From contig DCVC01000217.1 of assembly GCA_002328625.1 (NCBI GenBank), forward strand, positions 1-5,202: a stretch of DNA of 5,202 nt, read 5' to 3'. This DNA is from Bacteroidales bacterium UBA2198 (lineage in GTDB: Bacteria > Bacteroidota > Bacteroidia > Bacteroidales > VadinHA17). Each line of letters opens with the position of its first letter. The first letter of the stretch is position 1. The translations under genes and the position numbers were made by a program. Shown piece after piece: positions 1 through 5,202 of the stretch. The notes under the pieces are model-generated. The model worked only from the letters and a program-made list of their open reading frames with translations, was not told the origin of the DNA and did not search any database.

Positions 1-1697
1 ATATTCTTTTCAATCTCTGCATATGGTATTGGCCATAGATTATGATAGCTCTGATATGTAGAAGGACCACCGGTGTATGCATTATACTTTTTCGCTCTTT
101 CCACCGTCTTACCTAATCTTGCTGTGGTAAATAAATATAATTCCTCAAAATGGAGTTCTCTGATTCTTTCATCCAGAATATAATCAATGTCGACAAGCGA
201 AGGATCAACCTCAGGGGCATTTGCCCTTTTCCGGATTAAATTGATATCTGCAGCAGCTTTAACCTTATCATTGAGTCCCAGATAGGCTTCAGCACGTAAC
301 AGAAAAGTTTCAGCCAGGCGATAGGCATATTTGTTTTTCCACTCCCTTGTTGCTTCGCTGGTCAAAGAGCCTGGAACTGTCTGATTTTCATGGTATAGCT
401 CTTTTGGAAATTGCCCGGGATGTGATAGTTTGGCAAATACCGGATAGAAATTGGCTATAGTATCAAGATATCCGGAAAGAGACATTTTTAGATTATCGGC
501 AATCACCCATTTTCCGTTATGATCAGATTTAGGATTATTTACCCTAAAATCCCTTACAATATTATACTGGGAATTCCGCATATCCTGATCATAACCGCTT
601 TTCTCCCACACGACCTGTTTTAAATACCATGATGGTGTTGCCATTCCTCCTCCCCGGCCATAATAATAGTCATTTGGCAGAGGCACCAGGAGTTCCCACT
701 TACCATTCAGCTGAGCTACTTTATGTTGCCATAATCGTGGTATAAAACGCACTCCCGGGCCACCGGCTCCACCACCAGGAGTCATAAAAGCAAAAGGTAT
801 AACCCATAAAGATTCTACATTCCCGACCGACCTGTCCTGATTACCCTTCTGAAATAAATCCCAATAAACATCGCCGCCGAAAAGGAGATCATTAACTCTT
901 TTACCAAACCGTGCCGTCATCAGGTTCGTCTTTGGATCATCAATTACCACAGTCGCTGCAGCAACTGCATCCTGATACCTGCCCAGGGAAATATATATCT
1001 CAGATAAAAGATGATATGCTGTAAGCTTGTTTATTCTTGTAACGTCAACTTTATCGATATCTGGCAAATAACCAATTGCAAACTCCAGGTCAGAAGCACA
1101 TTGTTCATAGACCTCGTTTCGGGATGCCCTGACAAAATCCCTTTTAGGTGTTTTAACTTCTTCCAGAACTAATGGAACACCTCCGTATAAGTTTGCCAGC
1201 CACTTATAGGCAAGAGCCCTGAAAAAAGAAGTTTCGGCTTTGATCAGATTTTTTTGATTTTCCGTTAACTGGCTGAATTCAGAATCAGTACGCTCAATAA
1301 TCACATTTGCATCATATATTATTCTGTATGCCGGCTGCCAGACTGCTTCAAGAACTACATCCGTACTGGTAGGTAATAACATCGATGCCAGATTCCAGTT
1401 TGGACCAAGGCTCCTGTGTAAATATAGTATCTCCGTACAACTAAATGCCAGATGTGGAATGTCATAATCTCCACTGCTTGCATAGAAATCATCCCTTACT
1501 ATTGTATGAAGGTTTGCCACTGCTGCTTCAAAATTTTCGTAAGTGACATAAGAATTCTCAGGCGCATAAAAGTCCAACGGAACTTCCGTCAGGAACTTTT
1601 TTTCATCGCATGAGGATAAAGCGATCAATATTGATAATAAAACACTTATATATAAGAATCTTATCTGAATATCCTTAAGAGCCACAATTTTTTTCAT
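1..1697 (-). CDS. susD-like: SusD/RagB-family surface lipoprotein, 3' end cut by window edge
   Basis: Outer-membrane, surface-exposed ligand-capture lipoprotein that pairs with the SusC transporter just upstream. The frame is open from the ATG at 1697 to the window edge; 565 residues are visible and probably about 15-20 are missing. The start MKKIVALKD gives a basic n-region, a hydrophobic stretch at residues 13-28 and a lipobox ending ALSSC, so Cys30 is the predicted lipidated residue; DEKK follows, acidic as in Bacteroidota surface-export signals. FLTEVPLDFYAPENSY (35-50) is the usual SusD N-terminal opening. Helical TPR-like segments follow, including FFRALAYKWLANLYGGVPLV (158-177) and TAYHLLSEIYISLGRYQDA (226-244). 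DVYWDLFQKGNQDRSVGN (276-293) and the C-terminal RLAETFLLRAEAYLG (460-474), INLIRKRA (485-492) and LWPIP (554-558) are family landmarks. No Shine-Dalgarno sequence precedes the start, which is normal in this phylum. Family assignment is secure; ligand unknown. Gly-rich loops lie at 308-315 and 347-351. Confidence 0.96.
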   Translation of the reverse strand, partial: MKKIVALKDIQIRFLYISVLLSILIALSSCDEKKFLTEVPLDFYAPENSYVTYENFEAAVANLHTIVRDDFYASSGDYDIPHLAFSCTEILYLHRSLGPNWNLASMLLPTSTDVVLEAVWQPAYRIIYDANVIIERTDSEFSQLTENQKNLIKAETSFFRALAYKWLANLYGGVPLVLEEVKTPKRDFVRASRNEVYEQCASDLEFAIGYLPDIDKVDVTRINKLTAYHLLSEIYISLGRYQDAVAAATVVIDDPKTNLMTARFGKRVNDLLFGGDVYWDLFQKGNQDRSVGNVESLWVIPFAFMTPGGGAGGPGVRFIPRLWQHKVAQLNGKWELLVPLPNDYYYGRGGGMATPSWYLKQVVWEKSGYDQDMRNSQYNIVRDFRVNNPKSDHNGKWVIADNLKMSLSGYLDTIANFYPVFAKLSHPGQFPKELYHENQTVPGSLTSEATREWKNKYAYRLAETFLLRAEAYLGLNDKVKAAADINLIRKRANAPEVDPSLVDIDYILDERIRELHFEELYLFTTARLGKTVERAKKYNAYTGGPSTYQSYHNLWPIPYAEIEKN

Positions 1698-1709
1698 AAT
1701 TTGAGATAT
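1698..1709 (-). other. 12-bp susC-susD junction
   Basis: Only ATATCTCAAATT (minus strand) separates the TAA of the transporter gene from the ATG of the lipoprotein gene. It contains no GGAG-like ribosome site, terminator hairpin or promoter. The tight spacing supports one transcript and coupled expression of the pair, as expected for proteins that form a stable complex. Confidence 0.8.
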
Positions 1710-4700
1710 TTAAAATTCAACATCCAATCCAAAGGTAAAACTCTTTATAACAGGCAATCCGCCTCTGCTGATTGATTCCCCGGTTTCAGGATCCCATCCG
1801 TTCCATTTTGTAAAAGTCACGAGGTTTTTCCCGCTGAAATAAAGTCTCAGGTCCTGAAGATGTATGTTTCTTAATAGATTTACTGGGAAATCATAGGATA
1901 TTGAAATATCCTGAAGTCGTGTAAAGTTTCGCTGAGCATAAAGCCTTCCTTCAAGGCCCTCAGCCACACTTATGTTTGGCCTGTGGTATCTTGCATTCGG
2001 GTTTTCCGGTGTCCAGTAATCAATCCCTTCGGGGAAGTTAAAGCGGTAATTCATTTCGGAGTTTATCACACTGAAACTCCTGTAAGTATCTTCTGCCATA
2101 TAAAAATTCTTACCTCCCTGTATTGAATTAATAAAAAATTTCAAGGCCCAGTTTTTATAAATTATTGAATTATTGATACTGAAACGATATGCAGGATTTC
2201 TGTACCCGAGAATGGTTTTATCATTCGGCCCTATGGTCCCGTCTCCGCTTAAATCAACCGTTTTATAACCTCCCAGGTCAAAACCGGGAGGAATTGTTTC
2301 TCCCACCTGCCATTTACCGTCAATTTTGTAATCATAGATAGCATCAAGAGCTTCTCCGATAAACAAACCTTCAGAAATCAAATCATCCTCTTTACCGTCA
2401 CCATCAAGATCGAATCCCAGCAATTCTTTAAGCTCATTGCGGTTCCTGGAGAAAACAAAACTGGTTGTCCATTCCAGATTTGATTTTCTCAGATTTATTG
2501 ATGTAAGATTTATTTCCAGACCATGATTATGTAGTTTTCCGAGATTGTCGGGAAATTTCTGGAACCGGCTTATAGCCGGAATATCCACATTATATAGAAG
2601 GTCTGTTGTATTATTGTTATAATAGTCAATTGCTCCTGAAAGAAATTTTAAAATACCAAAATCAACACCAAAGTTAAGTCCTGTTGTTGTTTCCCATTTC
2701 AGGTTAGGGCTTGCAAGGCTGTTAATACTTTGGGTATAAACTGAGGTCCCGGTTGATGTAACAAAATTGAATCCTCCGGATACCTTTGCCAGTGTCTGAT
2801 AACGTCCAATGGTCCTGTTGCCCACAGAACCATAGGATACCCGCATTTTTAAATTCTCAAGCCATGATAACCCTTGTAAAAAAGACTCCTCTGTAATTAC
2901 CCATGCCACCGACATAGAGGGGAATAAGCCGAATTTGTTTTCTGCACCAAATCCCGAAAAACCATCTCTCCTTATCGTCCCGGTAAATAAATACTTGTTT
3001 TTATACCCGTAAAAGACTCTTCCCATGTTATAAAGGCTCGCTTCTTCCCATGCCCCGGAATATGTTTGTTGCAGTTCACTACTTCCTGCTTCAAGCATAT
3101 TATAACCCAGCTCAAAAGAAGAGAATACTGATGAGACTGCCTGAACAGAGGTCTGGTTTCTTTTTTCCAGACCATAGACCAGAGTTATATTAAGATTGTG
3201 AATCTTATTAAATTCACGTTTAAATGTCAGGATATTATCTGATGACCAGTCATAACCGATAGATTCGGACTTTGATCCCTGGCCTTGGAAACTGCTGCCG
3301 TATGGCCGGAAGTAATACTGGCTCGTTGTTCTGTAGTTATTGGCAAAATTAAACCTGTAGGTCAATCCCTTTACAAAAGGGAAACTGATATCAGCAAAGA
3401 TGTTGCCAAACATATTTAACCTTTTATCCAGGTCATCCGCCATATTTTTAATGAAAGGATTTATCACATTCCCGGCAACAATCTGTATCAGTTCTCCATT
3501 CCTGTCATATGCAGCCGCATAGGGTGATGAATACCTGTCGTTGGGAGTTGCATCCTGTCCTGAATAATCGCTTGCAGTTAAAAAAGACTGTATGCCTATC
3601 TTAAGCCATTCAGTAATGTTATTGTCGAGATTTATTCTGGCATTGACCCTCGAATATTTTTCATTGAGCATAAAACCTTTTTGTCCCGTATGGCCAATTG
3701 ACACCAGATAATTATTATATTTTGTTCTGTTGGACAATGACAGATTATGATTATGAGTATACATATTGTCATTTTTCAGCTCATTATACCAGTTGGTAGT
3801 TCTTCCGTCATTATAGGCCTCAATTTCCTCGTTTGTTGAAAACACATTGGTGATCTGCCAGTTGGGATTTGGCTCGAGATAACCTGATTCAACTGTCCTG
3901 CTTGTTTCAATTGCAGATTCATCAGTCTTTTTATAAAATCCTTCTGTATCAAGGTAACCAAGTTCTTTTACAGGACTCTGAAATGAATAGTATCCTGAAT
4001 ATTTAATAAGTGGTTTTCCATCCAAGCCTCCTGATTTTGTTGTTGTAATAAGAATTACTCCGTTGGTAGCCTGTGATCCGTAAATGGCTGCAGAACTTGC
4101 ATCCTTTAGTATATCGATCGATTCTATATCATTTGGATTCAGATCAATTAAATTACCTCGAAAGATCACATTGTCAACTACAATTAACGGCCTTGTTTCG
4201 CCTGACAGAGAACTTAATCCCCTGATAAGTACATTAGGCTCCTGACCGGACCTGTTAATTTGTCCGACATTAAGTCCGGCAACTGATCCCTGTAATGATT
4301 GCATGACCGAAACATTCGGGGATTCACGGAAAGATTCAATATCCGCTCTTACTACAGAACCTGTAAGATCGCTTTTTCTCATCGTACCATATCCAACCAC
4401 TATTACTTCATCAAGCCCTGTTAATTCAGCTTCAAGACTCAAATCAATTACAGGTCTCCCTTCTATATTCACTTCTCTGGTCCTGTATCCGATAAATGAA
4501 AATACCAATACAGCATTCCTGTCGGCGATTCCAATTGAATATTTCCCGTTTGCATCCGTAATTGTCCCTATCGTTGTGCCCTTTATCTGAATGTTAACCC
4601 CCGGCATCGGATCACCGGTAACAACATCGGTAACAGTGCCGGAGACCTGAAGTTGCTGAAATTCTGTCTCTGAAATAGCAACTCTCCGGTCATCATTCAG

Positions 4701-4874
4701 ATGACTTCCCGTTAAAGCAGAATTCTGAAAAGTTTCCGGCTCAGAATAATAAGTATTCCCTCCATAAACAGATGAGAATCCAAATAAAAATATTAAACTC
4801 ACAAACATGATCCTTAATGATAATCTCTGTGGATTCTCATCATATAATACCTGTCGGTCTGATTTTTCTTTCAT
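1710..4874 (-). CDS. susC-like: SusC/RagA-family TonB-dependent outer-membrane transporter
   Basis: Complete 1054-residue outer-membrane importer, normal length for the family. Hydrophobic signal segment at residues 22-36, with cleavage likely near 37-39 (VYGG). A short linker leads to a carboxypeptidase-D regulatory-like beta-sandwich at about 76-148 (VSGTVTD, DANGKYSI, FSFIGY). The TonB box region DEVIVVGYGT is at 155-164. The plug runs about 167-285, with VLIRGLSS (215-222), PLIVVDNV (229-236) and the SusC signature DASSAAIYGSQATNGVILIT (258-277). The barrel follows, with RRDGFSGFGAENKFGLFPS (635-653), two DxDGDG-type loops (822-830, 874-885) and a C-terminal FGLDVEF ending in Phe, as needed for barrel assembly. 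No STN domain is present, so signalling to an anti-sigma factor is unlikely. It pairs with the SusD gene 12 bp downstream. ATG at 4874 is the first Met after an in-frame upstream stop; Met23 (4806-4808) is a possible alternative. Substrate cannot be read from the sequence. Confidence 0.98.
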   Translation of the reverse strand: MKEKSDRQVLYDENPQRLSLRIMFVSLIFLFGFSSVYGGNTYYSEPETFQNSALTGSHLNDDRRVAISETEFQQLQVSGTVTDVVTGDPMPGVNIQIKGTTIGTITDANGKYSIGIADRNAVLVFSFIGYRTREVNIEGRPVIDLSLEAELTGLDEVIVVGYGTMRKSDLTGSVVRADIESFRESPNVSVMQSLQGSVAGLNVGQINRSGQEPNVLIRGLSSLSGETRPLIVVDNVIFRGNLIDLNPNDIESIDILKDASSAAIYGSQATNGVILITTTKSGGLDGKPLIKYSGYYSFQSPVKELGYLDTEGFYKKTDESAIETSRTVESGYLEPNPNWQITNVFSTNEEIEAYNDGRTTNWYNELKNDNMYTHNHNLSLSNRTKYNNYLVSIGHTGQKGFMLNEKYSRVNARINLDNNITEWLKIGIQSFLTASDYSGQDATPNDRYSSPYAAAYDRNGELIQIVAGNVINPFIKNMADDLDKRLNMFGNIFADISFPFVKGLTYRFNFANNYRTTSQYYFRPYGSSFQGQGSKSESIGYDWSSDNILTFKREFNKIHNLNITLVYGLEKRNQTSVQAVSSVFSSFELGYNMLEAGSSELQQTYSGAWEEASLYNMGRVFYGYKNKYLFTGTIRRDGFSGFGAENKFGLFPSMSVAWVITEESFLQGLSWLENLKMRVSYGSVGNRTIGRYQTLAKVSGGFNFVTSTGTSVYTQSINSLASPNLKWETTTGLNFGVDFGILKFLSGAIDYYNNNTTDLLYNVDIPAISRFQKFPDNLGKLHNHGLEINLTSINLRKSNLEWTTSFVFSRNRNELKELLGFDLDGDGKEDDLISEGLFIGEALDAIYDYKIDGKWQVGETIPPGFDLGGYKTVDLSGDGTIGPNDKTILGYRNPAYRFSINNSIIYKNWALKFFINSIQGGKNFYMAEDTYRSFSVINSEMNYRFNFPEGIDYWTPENPNARYHRPNISVAEGLEGRLYAQRNFTRLQDISISYDFPVNLLRNIHLQDLRLYFSGKNLVTFTKWNGWDPETGESISRGGLPVIKSFTFGLDVEF

Positions 4875-4927
4875 AAGCGTTAAGTTATTTAGGAAGTTTA
4901 TAATATTTTATTGCTGACCTTATTGTA

Positions 4928-4956
4928 ATTATAATACAACACATATTTTTCTTCAA
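4928..4956 (-). promoter_or_regulatory. Possible promoter of susC-susD (sigma70-like hexamers)
   Basis: On the minus strand TTGAAG (4951-4956) and a perfect TATAAT (4928-4933) are separated by exactly 17 bp, which would place a transcript start roughly 45 nt before the susC ATG. This is seen directly. The caution is that Bacteroidota primary sigma factors normally use a -33 TTTG and -7 TAnnTTTG promoter rather than the enterobacterial consensus, and such hexamers arise by chance in AT-rich DNA. A weak alternative in the same place is GTTG followed 20 bp later by TATGTGTTG. Confidence 0.25.
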
Positions 4957-5001
4957 CAATTTCCACAACTTATACTGTTCAGCAAAATGATTTTTTATTT
5001 C

Positions 5002-5023
5002 TTAAGTTTGATTTAAGATTGGT
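5002..5023. repeat. 11-bp tandem direct repeat, possible regulator site
   Basis: TTAAGTTTGAT is followed immediately by TTAAGATTGGT, 9 of 11 positions identical, giving a spacing of about one helical turn. It lies about 130 bp upstream of the susC start. Same-face direct repeats of this period are the usual form of sites bound by OmpR/PhoB-type response regulators, but binding here is only an inference. It may also be chance in AT-rich DNA. Confidence 0.35.
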
Positions 5024-5032
5024 TCTGCCAGA

Positions 5033-5126
5033 ATAGTTCATTCATTCTTCAAAGAAAAGAAATTCCTTCAGACTTAAATGTTAAAAAATAAACTAAAATT
5101 CATTGATACAAGATAGTTTATTCATT
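5033..5126. repeat. Pair of 14-bp near-identical direct repeats, 80 bp apart
   Basis: ATAGTTCATTCATT (5033-5046) recurs as ATAGTTTATTCATT (5113-5126), 13 of 14 bases identical, with start points exactly 80 bp apart. The related inverted core AATGAATGA appears near 5172-5180. The second copy overlaps the stop codon of the partial frame at the right edge. Function is unknown; a regulator site or chance similarity in AT-rich sequence are both possible. Confidence 0.3.
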
Positions 5127-5202
5127 TGTTTCCGGTGAATCTGTTTAACAGGTTGATGATGGGATTTTTAAAATGAATGAGGAAATGTTCAGCTTTCTCA
5201 CC
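5122..5202 (-). CDS. Possible C-terminal end of an unidentified gene
   Basis: A minus-strand frame is open from the right edge to a TGA at 5122-5124, giving 26 residues that begin GEKAEHFLIHFKNPI and end LLNRFTGNK. The mixed amphipathic composition with a basic tail is protein-like, and a gene on the same strand upstream of susC would be a common arrangement. However, 26 open codons at an edge are weak evidence, and no family can be recognised. The competing reading is a divergent plus-strand gene starting at ATG 5173 (MNEEMFSFLT). The two overlap and cannot both be long genes. Confidence 0.3.
   Translation of the reverse strand, partial: GEKAEHFLIHFKNPIINLLNRFTGNK

Larger units (their letters stand above)
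4875..5121. promoter_or_regulatory. Non-coding region upstream of susC
   Basis: About 247 bp of AT-rich DNA without a convincing gene, between the transporter start and the end of the partial frame at the right edge. It probably carries the promoter and control sites of the susC-susD operon. No Shine-Dalgarno sequence precedes the ATG at 4874. No perfect copy of the Bacteroidota -7 element (TAnnTTTG) was found on the minus strand; the nearest is TCATTTTG (4983-4990), with one mismatch but no evident -33 partner. The hexamer pair and repeats inside it are listed separately. I see no strong terminator hairpin with a U-tract and no tRNA-like or riboswitch-like fold. Confidence 0.55.

Noticed and set aside
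2972..3175. Minus-strand open frame of 67 codons inside susC
   Set aside because: Fully inside the transporter gene in another frame, with no family features; the susC frame is clearly the coding one.
3776..3961. Minus-strand open frame of 61 codons inside susC
   Set aside because: An out-of-frame shadow of the transporter, with no recognisable domain or ribosome site.
4303..4590. Plus-strand open frame of 95 codons opposite the plug and carboxypeptidase-D-like domain
   Set aside because: Antisense to strongly conserved coding sequence; its low-complexity Ser/Pro/Ile-rich product is typical of antisense shadows.
5001..5017. Inverted repeat CTTAA...TTAAG as a hairpin or terminator
   Set aside because: A 5-bp AT-rich stem cannot form a stable terminator; the tandem direct-repeat reading explains the same bases better.
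4875..5121. Small RNA, riboswitch or leader peptide before susC
   Set aside because: No stable GC-containing stem, conserved aptamer-like segment or convincing short reading frame was found by eye.
5173..5202. Divergent plus-strand gene start (MNEEMFSFLT)
   Set aside because: Only ten codons are visible and no clear promoter or ribosome site precedes it; kept only as the alternative to the minus-strand tail.

Overview
The window holds one recognisable locus, read entirely on the minus strand (right to left): a SusC-type TonB-dependent outer-membrane transporter (1710-4874) followed 12 bp later by its SusD-type surface lipoprotein partner (1-1697, cut by the left edge just before its C-terminus). 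This gene pair is the hallmark of Bacteroidota. AT-rich DNA, absence of Shine-Dalgarno sequences before both starts, and a lipoprotein signal with acidic residues just after the cysteine all fit that phylum. Genus and species cannot be told from the window.

Layout, right to left. At 5122-5202 a short open frame on the minus strand may be the C-terminal end of another, unidentified gene. The stretch 4875-5121 is non-coding and AT-rich; it holds the probable promoter region for susC, a sigma70-like hexamer pair, an 11-bp tandem repeat and one copy of a 14-bp near-repeat. Then come susC and susD. Transcription presumably continues left out of the window, where enzymes of a polysaccharide or glycan utilisation locus are often found.

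How the genes work together: in the SusCD family the lipoprotein sits as a lid on the extracellular face of the 22-strand barrel, captures an oligosaccharide or peptide-like ligand, and closes over the barrel. TonB energy from the inner membrane, received through the TonB box after the carboxypeptidase-D-like domain, then drives import into the periplasm. The SusC here has no N-terminal STN domain, so it is unlikely to signal to an anti-sigma factor. No enzyme, sensor or sigma factor lies in the window, so the substrate cannot be assigned.

I found no mobile element, CRISPR array, RNA gene or clearly new system. The other open frames inside susC are shadows. The most checkable oddities are the upstream repeats and the family-motif deviations listed in the findings.
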